DNA of 64,000 nucleotides from Kineosporia corallincola (GTDB lineage Bacteria; Actinomycetota; Actinomycetes; Actinomycetales; Kineosporiaceae): NCBI RefSeq assembly GCF_018499875.1, contig NZ_JAHBAY010000005.1, positions 248,001 to 312,000 of the forward strand, read 5' to 3'. Shown piece by piece: positions 58,701 to 64,000 of this stretch (position 1 is its first letter; each line of letters starts with the position of its first letter). The notes under the pieces were generated by a model. It saw only the letters and a program-made list of their open reading frames with translations, ran no database searches and was not told where the DNA came from. The position numbers and the translations under genes were made by a program.

Positions 58701-60823
58701 GCCAGGGATCCCCACAGTTCCCAGGCCGAGAAGTCGAAGGCGTAGGAGTGCGACAGCGCCCAGACGTCGCCGGGCCCGAAGTCGTAGTGCCGCTGCGCGG
58801 TGGTGAGCAGCCGGTGCAGGTTGGCGTGGGTCAGGGCGACGCCCTTGGGCCGGCCGGTGGAGCCGGAGGTGTAGATGACATAGATCAGGTGGCCGGGCTC
58901 GTTCACCGGTTCCGGGTCGGTCTCCGGCTGCCCGGCCAGCTGTTCCTGGTCGCGGTCGAGCACGATGGTCGCGCCCTGGTGCACCGGCTCGATCAGGCCG
59001 GCGTGCCGGCTGGTGGTGATCACCAGGGCGGTGGCCGAGTCGGCGATCATGTAGGCCAGCCGGTCGGCCGGGTGGGCCGGGTCGAGGGGCAGGTAGGCGG
59101 CGCCGGACTTGAGAATGCCCAGGAGTGAGGGCAGCAGGTCGGGCCCGTGCTCCAGGCAGAGGCCGACCGGGGTCTCCACGGCGACGCCGCGTGAGCGCAG
59201 CAGGTGCGCGATCCGGTTGGCGCGGGCGTTCAGCCCGGCGTAGGTGAGCTCGCTGTCGCCGCTGATCACGGCCACGGCGTCGGGGGTGAGCGCGGCCTGT
59301 CGCTCGAACACCCCGACAATGGTGGACGTCTGCGAGGGTGCGGTCAGGGGGGCGGGGGCGGCCAGGGCGAGTTCGTCGTCGTCCAGCAGCGCCAGGCCGG
59401 ACACCGGGGCCAGCGGGTCGGCGGTGACCTGTTCCAGCAGCCGCACCAGGTGGCGGGTCATCCGGGTGACGGTGGCCCGGTCGAACAGGGCGGTGACGTA
59501 CTCCAGCGAGCCGCTCAGCCCACCGTCCGGGGTCTGGGTGATCTGGAGGGTGAGGTCGAAACGGGAGACCCGGGAGGTGTTCTCCAGGGGTGTGGCGTCG
59601 AGGCCGGGCAGCGCGAAGGCGTCGTGCCGGGACTCGTGCATGGTGAAGGCGACCTGGAACAGCGGGGTGCGGGAGAGGTCACGGACCGGCTGGAGCTCGT
59701 CGACCAGCCGGGCGAACGGCACCGCCTGGTGGTCGAAGGCGCCGAGCACGGTGGTGCGGGCCCGGGTGAGCAGCTCCCCGAAACCCGGGTCGCCCTGCCA
59801 CCGGGCCCGCATCACCAGGCTGTTGATGGCGTAGCCGATCAGCTCCTGCTGCTCGGGCCGGCCGCGGCCGGACATCACGGTGCCGACCGGGATGTCGCGG
59901 CTGCCGGTGTATCTGGACAGCAGCGTCTGGAATCCGCTGAGCAGCACCATGAACGGGGTGGCGTCGTAGCGGCGGCCGAGGTCGGCGACGCGCTGCGACA
60001 GCCCGGTGCCGAGGTCGAACCGCACCGCGTCGCCGTCGCTGCTGCGCACCGCCGGGCGGGGCCGGTCGGTGGGCAGCGCGAGGGTGCCGATACCGTCGAG
60101 TTCACCACGCCAGTAAGACATCTGGCGCTCCAGCCCCGGGCCGTCGAGGAAGGCGCGCTCGTGCGCGGCGTGGTCGGCGTACTGCACCGGCAGCGGCGGC
60201 AGCGTGCCACCGCCGTAGAGCATGCCGAGCTCCTGGGCGAACTGCCGCACCGACCAGGCGTCGCAGGCGATGTGGTGGAACACCACGACCAGCACGTGGT
60301 CGGTGGCAGTGAGCCGGATCAGCCGGGCCCGCAGCGGCCACTGCCGCTCCAGGTCGAACGGCCGGCCGGGTTCGCGCCGGGCGATGCCGAGGGCGGTCTC
60401 CTCGCGGCGCCCGGCCGGCAGCCCGGACACGTCGTCCACCGGCAGTTCCAGCTCGGCGGGGGCGTCGACCACCTGCACCGGGGCGGTGCCGTCGAGCAGG
60501 TAGCGGGTGCGCAGCACCTCGTGCCGCCCGACGATGGCCGACAGCGCCCGGCGCAGCCGCGGGGCGTCCAGCGGACCGGCCAGCCGCACCGCGAGAGGGA
60601 CTACGTACTCCCAGCTCTCGGGTTCCAGCCGGCTGAGGAACCACATCTGCTGCTGCCCGGCCGACAGCACCAGCGGGCGCTCCCGGTCGGCCCGGACGAT
60701 CTCGTCCCGCTCGACCCGCAGACCACCCAGCCGCCGGCGCAGCAGTTCCTGCCGGGCGGCGTCGACCGCCGCACCGGCCGTGCCGGCCCCCGTGCCGACC
60801 TTCTCGATCTCGTCCGTGCTCAT
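49760..60823 (-). CDS. Three-module nonribosomal peptide synthetase, C-A-T-C-A-T-C-A-T-C
   Basis: A 3687-residue NRPS. C1 has HHIACDAW near residue 187. A1 (core near 651) reads D-F-W-N-I-G-M-V-H, a perfect threonine code. T1 (ELGGDSI) is near 1051. C2 (ECHAVLEGW) is near 1261. A2 is near 1710, T2 (GGHSI) near 2111, C3 (VCHPITEGW) near 2320, A3 near 2780, T3 near 3180 and C4 (HCHAVTEGW) near 3385. A2 and A3 both read D-L-P-K-V-A-E-V-G, most like asparagine codes (6 of 9). C2-C4 have CHxxxEG instead of HHxxxDG. No epimerase, methyltransferase or thioesterase domain is seen. The N-terminal C domain suggests an acylated start or an upstream partner. ATG at 60823. Confidence 0.93.
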   Translation of the reverse strand: MSTDEIEKVGTGAGTAGAAVDAARQELLRRRLGGLRVERDEIVRADRERPLVLSAGQQQMWFLSRLEPESWEYVVPLAVRLAGPLDAPRLRRALSAIVGRHEVLRTRYLLDGTAPVQVVDAPAELELPVDDVSGLPAGRREETALGIARREPGRPFDLERQWPLRARLIRLTATDHVLVVVFHHIACDAWSVRQFAQELGMLYGGGTLPPLPVQYADHAAHERAFLDGPGLERQMSYWRGELDGIGTLALPTDRPRPAVRSSDGDAVRFDLGTGLSQRVADLGRRYDATPFMVLLSGFQTLLSRYTGSRDIPVGTVMSGRGRPEQQELIGYAINSLVMRARWQGDPGFGELLTRARTTVLGAFDHQAVPFARLVDELQPVRDLSRTPLFQVAFTMHESRHDAFALPGLDATPLENTSRVSRFDLTLQITQTPDGGLSGSLEYVTALFDRATVTRMTRHLVRLLEQVTADPLAPVSGLALLDDDELALAAPAPLTAPSQTSTIVGVFERQAALTPDAVAVISGDSELTYAGLNARANRIAHLLRSRGVAVETPVGLCLEHGPDLLPSLLGILKSGAAYLPLDPAHPADRLAYMIADSATALVITTSRHAGLIEPVHQGATIVLDRDQEQLAGQPETDPEPVNEPGHLIYVIYTSGSTGRPKGVALTHANLHRLLTTAQRHYDFGPGDVWALSHSYAFDFSAWELWGSLAWGGTLVVVTHEERRSPEDFLALLLRHRVTVLNQTPSAFRGLVDLAAAGDPRIDELALRVVIFGGEKLTVPDLAPWVARRGLDRTELVNMYGITETTVHTTYHRVTGSDLAPEAGNPIGHPLDDTGVYLLDAAGQLVPLGVPGEIHVSGPGVARGYLGRPDLTAQRFVPDPFGPCGARLYRSGDLARRRPDGRLEFLGRSDDQVKVRGFRIEPGEIRSVLVTHPTVRDAVVLVREDTPGELRIVAYVVPTDGTAPDPGDLRTLLARQLPSYMVPSAFVPLGRIPLTTNGKVDRAALPAPGRAALAAAQEYVAPRTALEERIAGAWLTVLGVDRVGVDDGFFELGGDSIAAVALVGALRESGVTVSVRDVFEHGSVARLAEFLGGTAGSAPGAAVERFALIGAEDRALLPDGLTDAYPLAQVQLGMVVEMLADTGRRVYHNSTCFRILDDQDFSWDAFRAAVEHVLERHEILRTSFELDRYSVPMQLVHATAQAQVGRQTLPAQDRPERESTLRAFMARERAVLFDLTKPPLVRFFAHETPGEGGWWLTLTECHAVLEGWSHHSLLMELVSVYRQVRDGEPVTEPEAAAVRYADFVAAELESLGGEDDRAYWEDVVANHERLNLPAAWAGSPDAAGVNRTWVPYRDLEPELRRIAARTGVSLKTVMLSAHLAVMSRITDEDAFCSGLVTNARPEARGAERVAGVYLNPLPFPFRRDAARTWDDLLRQVFATELGLWPHRRFPMGVMQREFNGGRRMLDVRFSYQDFRQVDTEVIDYAATIDDSPTEFPLGVSTRAGFLVLTAQARYVEAARLAALGDLYRGVLEALVTEGPDGLVGVPVRATDWGTGVPPLAGAAVCVPAAFAATAARRPRAVAVRCGDQALDFAGLDARASRIANLLAAQGVVRGDVVGVLLERGPDLIAALLGVWRAGAAFVPLDQAFPDDRTALMLSAAGARTVLTRTSLAGRFHEVPVALVDGDEMSSCATDHVAVDLDPDELAYVIFTSGSTGTPKGVAVSHRGLANHVAWAAAELAMRGTGGSALFSSVAFDLVVPNVWAPLTTGQPVHVVPESVDLSELGAALVNSLRTARSSGFSFLKLTPGHLEVLGRQLEDGVLAGLAGVVVVAGEALPGALAERWRGLLGDGRLVNEYGPTETSVGACVLPVSGPQGEGVVPIGRPLPGTRMYVLDAGLAPVTTGVPGELYVGGVGVARGYVGRAALTAERFLPDPFAGGGARMYRTGDRVRWVERPPVGGDPSRLATAGVADFLGRVDDQVKVRGYRIEPGEVAAVVRDCPGVDEAVVVVDGEGSDARLVCYVTGDATDAGAYCRERLPEYLVPAVFVRLETLPLNRNGKVDRTALPPVGGAGESARAFVAPEGPQEELIARIWCQVLELDRVSVDDSFFAVGGHSIRAIALVGALRAAGLPAQVKDVFEQRTVRALAATLAPGAPVTENPGVEPFSLIGDDDRALLPGGLTDAYPLAQVQLGMLVEMLADETRNRYHNTASFRVRDGRPFRVEALRRAADAVLERHEMLRTSFDLDRYSVPMQLVHAGAAMPVQVRDLRDLDPAGVGDDLARFTARERATLFDLGQAPLMRITAHVESDECWWMSVSVCHPITEGWSHRALLMELVEGYLHERAGERPPPRELPAVRYADFVAAERDSLNDDGDREFWAGVVSGHERFVLPPGWGGPAGTHLVRVPLDDLRPRLEALAGEADASLKSVLLAAHLAVLGRLTDRAAFHTGLVCSGRPEVLGSEKVYGMYLNTLPFPHVREPGTWGGLIRRTFGTEAEIWPHRRFPMPEIQRMAGEGRLLDARFSYLDLDRSAPDGTDVVDAGSGLGEGATEFALAVAARGSEILLTVDTAVLSPDAAARLGGAYRSALESLVREGLSGRVAVPGLAVDVRHGEGVPPLPAAAVNVPTAVGVVAARMPGLPAVWCGGSALGFGDLEVRAARIAGFLAANGVGRGSVVGVLLERGPDLIASLLAVWRAGAAFVPLDQAFPADRVSYMLTAAGAGTVLTQASLADRFVGPDGSGGTGCRVVVLDGADAAGIAGCPPVRAAVDVDPDELAYVIFTSGSTGRPKGVAVSHRGLANHVSWAVARLALRGTGGSALFSSVAFDLVVPNVWASLVAGQPVHVVPESVDLSGLGDALVSSLNRSGSESFSFLKLTPGHLEVLGRQLEDDVLAGLSGVIVVAGEALPGALAERWRGLLGDGRLVNEYGPTETSVGACVLPVSGSPGEGVVPIGRSLPGVRMYLLDADLEPVAAGVPGELFVGGEGVARGYVGRPGASAERFLPDPFAGGGARMYRTGDRARWVRRDPVPGDPSGSESPVVVDFLGRMDDQVKIRGYRIELGEVAAVARDCPGVGEAVAVVDGEGADARLVCYVTGDAPDVEEFCRERLPEYLVPSVFVRLEAMPLNRNGKIDRTALPPVGDVAETAVLVAPVGAREELIARIWCEVLELDRVSVEDSFFAVGGHSIRAIALVGALRAAGLPVQVKDVFQHRTVRALARVVPSSTTAETTGVEAFSMIGAGDRDRLPAGVTDAFPLAQVQLGMIVEMLGDDAQNRYVNASTFRIRDDAGFQAGALRRAAATVVARHEMLRTSIHLDEFSEPLQLVHESAELPVRVADLRGRDEEEAVREWLAAERAAPFDLAAPPLLRIGALVLDDGSWRLAFTHCHAVTEGWSQHNLLMEVLDLYRAYVAGDPEPDWEKPVSRYAEFVAAERAALADDGDRAFWQDVVTRHRGFVLPEGWGERRGGVPERFRVRVGFRDLEPALRDLGRSADASFKSVLLAAHLKVLSQLTGEPAFHTGLVSSGRPETEGSERVYGMFLNTLPFPHDRSAATWRDLVRQTFDTEAAIWGHRHFPMPEIQRMAGGRKLLHVMFNYTDFHQVDGGRVDVRGGSSDSANEFLMSVNNQPGQLTLRMMDHAVGRAGAEQIAAMYRTVLEAMAADPDGPAQPALLSEAERNRLLHEWNDTDVEW
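51000..57500. repeat. Duplicated C-A-T modules 2 and 3 within the NRPS gene
   Basis: The DNA for module 3 (about 51.2-54.3 kb) is closely similar to module 2 (about 54.4-57.5 kb). For example, the blocks at about 52010-52140 and 55220-55340 differ at only a few positions. Identical adenylation codes and shared flanking wording indicate recent duplication or gene conversion. Limits given are approximate. Confidence 0.75.
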
Positions 60824-60864
60824 GTCCCCCGCCTTCGGCGCGTCTGGATGGTGGGCTGAAAGCG

Positions 60865-61077
60865 TCAGGCCTGCGCGGCCATCCGCTCCCGCAGGCTGCG
60901 GGGGCGCATGTCGGTCCAGACCTCGGTGATCCGGTTCAGGCACTCGTCCTTGGGGCCCTGCGTGCCCTCGGCGTGCCAGCCGTCCGGAAGGTCCTGCCCG
61001 GCGGGCCAGATCGAGTACTGCTCCTCGTCGTTCAGCACCACGCGGTAGATCCGGTCGTCGGTGGTCTCGTCGTTCAT
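60865..61077 (-). CDS. mbtH: MbtH-like protein
   Basis: A 70-residue MbtH-family protein with the full signature: VVLNDEEQYSIWP, GWHAEGTQG, ECLNRITEVWTDMRP. These proteins bind adenylation domains and are needed for their folding or activity. First gene of the NRPS operon, 41 nt before the large synthetase. ATG at 61077 behind GAGGAGAG. Confidence 0.96.
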   Translation of the reverse strand: MNDETTDDRIYRVVLNDEEQYSIWPAGQDLPDGWHAEGTQGPKDECLNRITEVWTDMRPRSLRERMAAQA

Positions 61078-61140
61078 CGGTCTCTCCTCGGGCTCAGGTC
61101 GATGCCGTACAGGCTGTGCAACCAGGGTCGGGGGCCCGGC

Positions 61141-61169
61141 TATATCTCACCTATATCGAGGCTCGGCAA
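61141..61169 (-). promoter_or_regulatory. Promoter of the mbtH-NRPS operon
   Basis: On the minus strand TTGCCG (61164-61169) and GATATA (61141-61146) are 17 bp apart. GATATAG occurs twice, 11 bp apart, giving a direct repeat. The spot is the most AT-rich in the area and lies about 65 nt before the mbtH start, just after the terminator of the exporter operon. Confidence 0.65.
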
Positions 61170-61182
61170 CCCCAAAACGCAC

Positions 61183-61218
61183 GGACGGCGCCGGGATCCG
61201 AGGATCCCGGCGCCGTCC
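61183..61218. terminator. Strong hairpin terminator of exporter operon
   Basis: Perfect 17-bp arms (61183-61199 and 61202-61218, arm GGACGGCGCCGGGATCC) with a 2-nt centre, 15 nt downstream of the FtsX-type permease stop codon and upstream of the mbtH promoter. Confidence 0.88.
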
Positions 61219-61233
61219 TACCCCCGGAACGGG

Positions 61234-63729
61234 TTATTCGCGCAGACCGGCCCTGCGTCCCGCCGGGCCGCGACCGGCGGCCAGCGCCGGCACCACCGCC
61301 CCGAGCACGGCCAGCACCAGCCCGGTCAGGGCGATGCCGGCCACCGGCGTCCAGGGAATCTCGATCGAGGTGGTGCCGAACATGCCGCCGAGCGCCACCC
61401 GCAGCCCGGCCAGGTTGAGGGCCGAGGCGACCAGCGCCAGGATCACCCCGATCAGGCCGACCAGCAGCGACTCCCCGGCGAACACCCCGAGCACCTGACG
61501 CGGGGTGGCCCCGGCCATCCGCAGCACGGCCAGGTCGCGGCGCCGGTCGGCGGTGGCCATCAGCAGGGTGTTGAGCACCGCGATGAAGCAGAACAGCACC
61601 ACGATCACCGCGACCGACCGCTGCCGGACCTCGATCAGGTGCCGGGCCGCGGCGTCCTCGGTCACCTGGAACTCGGCGGTGGGCTGCACCTTCAGCCCGG
61701 CCGTGCCGGCCAGCGCGCCGAGCGCGGCCCGCACCTGATCGGCGTCCGTGCCGCGCGGCGGCACCAGGTAGGCGCGGCGGGCCATGCCGTTCGAGGCGAA
61801 CGCCGTGGTGTTCGCGTAATCGGCCGACAGGTAACCGATGTCGTCACCGCGCAGCGCCTCGTAGACGCCGATCACCTTCAGCCGCTGGGTGTTGCCGACG
61901 CCGAGGTTCATCTCGACGCTCTCGCCGAGCCGGTAGTTCCAGACCTCGGGCACGACGACCGTGGCGGCGTCCAGCCCCTCGGCGCTGCCGGCCACCATCG
62001 GCAGCCTCATCACGTCGGTGAGCGCACCGCCGTAGATCACCTCGGCCTCGTTCTCGTCCCACTCGCCCTCGTCCTGGGTGTACACGGTGGTGTGCACCGG
62101 GGCCACGATCCGCGCACCGGGCAGCTTCTCCTGCATGCGGTCGATGTCGCCGAGACTGATGCCCGGGGCTCCGTCGGGGGCGATCGTGAAGGGCGCGGTG
62201 ACCCGGTTGCGCACGCCGTTGTCGCGGGCCAGGCCGACCGAGGCGGTGGCGCCCAGCAGCGAGGTGGCGATGCCGACGGTGAGCAGCACCGGCGCGGCGG
62301 TGGCGGCGGTGCGGCGCCGGGCGGTGAGGGTGCTCTGGCGCACCAGCATCGGCCCGGCGTGCCGGGACCCGGCCAGGGGACGCATCAGCACCCGGGTGAG
62401 CGGGCCGACCGCGACCGGGGCCAGCAGTGCGAACGCGATCACCGGCACCAGCAGCAGGGGCACATAGTTGTTGGGCGACAGGGTGATCCGCGGATCGAGC
62501 CAGCCGATCCACACCACCACCCCGAGCGCGGTGGCCAGCGCCAGGCCGCCGACCACGCGGCGCCCGTTCTGGCCGGCCGTGTCGTCGGTGTCGGCCTCAC
62601 GCAGCGCCTCCAGCGGGCGGATCCGCGAGGCCCGGCCGGCGGCCACCACCACGCCGAGCACCGCCATCAGCACCCCGCAGGCGAACGCCGCGACCAGCGG
62701 CAGCACCACCAGCGTCAGGTAGGGGCCGTGGATGCCGAAGCCCTCCGGCGAGACCCCGAGCCGGTGCAGCCATCCGGCCAGGACGTTCGCACCGGCCAGG
62801 CCCAGCGCGCAGCCGGCCAGCGAGGCACCGGCACCGACCAGCACGGCCTCCCCCAGCACCATCCGGCGCACCTGCCGGCCGGTGGCGCCGACGGCGCGCA
62901 GCAGGGCGATCTCGCGGCGGCGCTGCACCACGGTGAAGGCGAAGGTGGAGGCCACCACGAACACCGCGGTCACCCCGGCGACGCTGGCCATCACCGGCAG
63001 CAGGGTCACGGTGTTGTCGATGTCTTCCAGGTCCTGTGCCCGGCTGTCGTCGAGGATGTGCCTGCGCTCGCCGGTGAGCACCTGGGCCCGGTCGCCGGTG
63101 ACCTGCCGCACCCGCTCCAGCGTGGCGGTGGGCACCACGGCCTGGATCCGCGGCGAGATGCGGGCTGCCTCGGCGGCGCTGAAGAACACCGCGTCCTCGT
63201 AGCCCACGTCGTTCGTGATGCCGCTGACCGTATAGGTGTTCGCGCCGTCGGCGGTCCACACCCCCACCCGGTCACCGACGTCCAGGCCGGTCGCCCGGGG
63301 GACGACGATCTGGCCGTTCCCGGCCGGCGCCGCGCCGGACTCCAGGTCGTAGCCGCCGTAGCGAGCCACCTCCCACGGGTGGCCCAGGCCGTTCTCCGGG
63401 CCGCCGGCGATGCGGGCCTCGAAGCTGCGGTCGACCGCGACCGGCCCGGTCTCCCGCAGGTCGGTGAGCAACGCCGGGTCCACCCCCTGCGCCTCCTCCA
63501 GCGAGCGCTGATGCAGGTCGTGCTGCACCGGGTTCCAGGACGGGTCGGTGGCGAACACCACGGCCGGGGCGGAGGCGAAGCGTTCCGGGGCGCGGTCGGG
63601 CCGTGACGCGGTGGCGCACAGCAGAAGGCCGACGGCGGCGATCTGGGCCACGCCCAGGACGAGGGCCAGCACGCTGCCGCTGAACCCGACCCAGCGGGCG
63701 CGCAGGGTCTGTGCGGCGACGGTCAGCAC
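61234..63729 (-). CDS. ABC exporter permease, FtsX/MacB type
   Basis: An 831-residue membrane protein with two FtsX repeats. The first has an N-terminal helix, a large extracytoplasmic domain (about residues 50-250) and three helices around 255-380 (VVQRRREIALLRAVGATGRQ). The second repeats this, with RRRDLAVLRMAGATPRQ near residue 735. It is a lipid/peptide/antibiotic exporter type. GTG at 63729 overlaps the ATPase stop by 7 nt. Lying beside the NRPS operon, it probably exports or protects against the peptide. Confidence 0.88.
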   Translation of the reverse strand: MLTVAAQTLRARWVGFSGSVLALVLGVAQIAAVGLLLCATASRPDRAPERFASAPAVVFATDPSWNPVQHDLHQRSLEEAQGVDPALLTDLRETGPVAVDRSFEARIAGGPENGLGHPWEVARYGGYDLESGAAPAGNGQIVVPRATGLDVGDRVGVWTADGANTYTVSGITNDVGYEDAVFFSAAEAARISPRIQAVVPTATLERVRQVTGDRAQVLTGERRHILDDSRAQDLEDIDNTVTLLPVMASVAGVTAVFVVASTFAFTVVQRRREIALLRAVGATGRQVRRMVLGEAVLVGAGASLAGCALGLAGANVLAGWLHRLGVSPEGFGIHGPYLTLVVLPLVAAFACGVLMAVLGVVVAAGRASRIRPLEALREADTDDTAGQNGRRVVGGLALATALGVVVWIGWLDPRITLSPNNYVPLLLVPVIAFALLAPVAVGPLTRVLMRPLAGSRHAGPMLVRQSTLTARRRTAATAAPVLLTVGIATSLLGATASVGLARDNGVRNRVTAPFTIAPDGAPGISLGDIDRMQEKLPGARIVAPVHTTVYTQDEGEWDENEAEVIYGGALTDVMRLPMVAGSAEGLDAATVVVPEVWNYRLGESVEMNLGVGNTQRLKVIGVYEALRGDDIGYLSADYANTTAFASNGMARRAYLVPPRGTDADQVRAALGALAGTAGLKVQPTAEFQVTEDAAARHLIEVRQRSVAVIVVLFCFIAVLNTLLMATADRRRDLAVLRMAGATPRQVLGVFAGESLLVGLIGVILALVASALNLAGLRVALGGMFGTTSIEIPWTPVAGIALTGLVLAVLGAVVPALAAGRGPAGRRAGLRE

Positions 63730-64000
63730 CGGTCCGACTCCAGACCCGTCATCCGGGCCGCCACCTGCGCGGCGGTCGGTTCGGTCAGTTCGCCCACCAG
63801 CCGGCCGTCGGCGAGGAACACCACCCGGTCGGCGTGCGCGGCGACCACCGGGTCGTGGGTGACCATCACGATGCTGTGCAGGCCGCCGCCGGGCGCCCCG
63901 AGCAGGTCGCGCAGGGTGGTCAGCAGTTCCCGGCCGGTGGTGGCGTCGAGGGCACCGGTCGGCTCGTCGGCGAACAGCACGGCCGGGCGGGCCACCAGGG
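63723..64000 (-). CDS. ABC exporter ATPase, LolD/MacB type (partial)
   Basis: The C-terminal end of an ABC ATPase that runs off the right edge. Visible are Walker B VLFADEPTGALD, with the TGALD typical of the LolD/MacB group, the switch His in MVTHDP and the end ARMTGLESDRC. It pairs with the FtsX-type permease that follows. Confidence 0.9.
   Translation of the reverse strand, partial: LVARPAVLFADEPTGALDATTGRELLTTLRDLLGAPGGGLHSIVMVTHDPVVAAHADRVVFLADGRLVGELTEPTAAQVAARMTGLESDRC

Overview
The window is very GC-rich, with strong G/C preference at third codon positions, frequent GTG starts, many 4-nt ATGA/GTGA stop-start overlaps, an MbtH-NRPS locus and many TetR/MarR/HxlR/GntR regulators. This points to the chromosome of a secondary-metabolite-producing actinomycete. 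I cannot name the genus from sequence alone. I saw no rRNA, tRNA, CRISPR array, insertion sequence or phage gene.

Layout. (1) 1-1.6 kb: the start of a RibD/DHFR-type reductase gene and a divergent serA. (2) 1.6-18.0 kb: 18 genes on the minus strand, nearly all overlapping or tightly spaced, read from 17982 down to 1598. They encode a NagA-like amidohydrolase, two paralogous cupins, an alpha/beta hydrolase, a PurN-like formyltransferase, two class III aminotransferases, two NDP-kinase-fold proteins, a HAD phosphatase, a BFD-type [2Fe-2S] protein, an SRPBCC protein, an ABC exporter, a pol-beta-type nucleotidyltransferase, an unknown protein, an acyl-CoA dehydrogenase-like flavoprotein and a thioester-reductase-like SDR. 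It contains no PKS, NRPS, terpene or RiPP core enzyme that I can recognise and is the best candidate here for an undescribed biosynthetic system. (3) 18.0-23.8 kb: a non-coding stretch with several hairpins, then small regulatory and housekeeping genes (MerR/SDR pair, acetyltransferase, HxlR next to a frameshifted gene, hydrolase, secreted protein). (4) 23.8-31.6 kb: a catabolic operon matching the decarboxylating D-apionate route (ApnO, OiaC, LerI, DerI, LerK) with an MFS importer, controlled by a divergent FadR-type regulator over a 34-bp perfect palindrome; panB follows the regulator. (5) 31.6-38.5 kb: DDAH-like amidinohydrolase, AraC, an acyl-CoA dehydrogenase-like protein, a helical protein that may be ClyA/HBL-like, a MarR-controlled esterase, a SnoaL protein and TetR. 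(6) 38.5-45.0 kb: an oligopeptide/nickel-type ABC uptake operon ending in two tandem isochorismatase-family hydrolases. (7) 45.1-64.0 kb: a nonribosomal peptide cluster (type II thioesterase, double-hotdog dehydratase, A-T-PBP-type thioesterase protein, a 3687-residue C-A-T-C-A-T-C-A-T-C synthetase, MbtH), followed by an FtsX-type ABC exporter that runs off the window.

How it works together. The NRPS pair would make a short peptide over four adenylating modules: module 1 carries a perfect threonine code by manual reading, modules 2 and 3 share one code that is closest to asparagine, and module 4 is uncertain. Release would be by a penicillin-binding-protein/beta-lactamase-like domain fused in cis. 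Both biosynthetic regions carry in-frame tandem repeats at gene ends, a pattern I did not see in the catabolic and transport operons between them.
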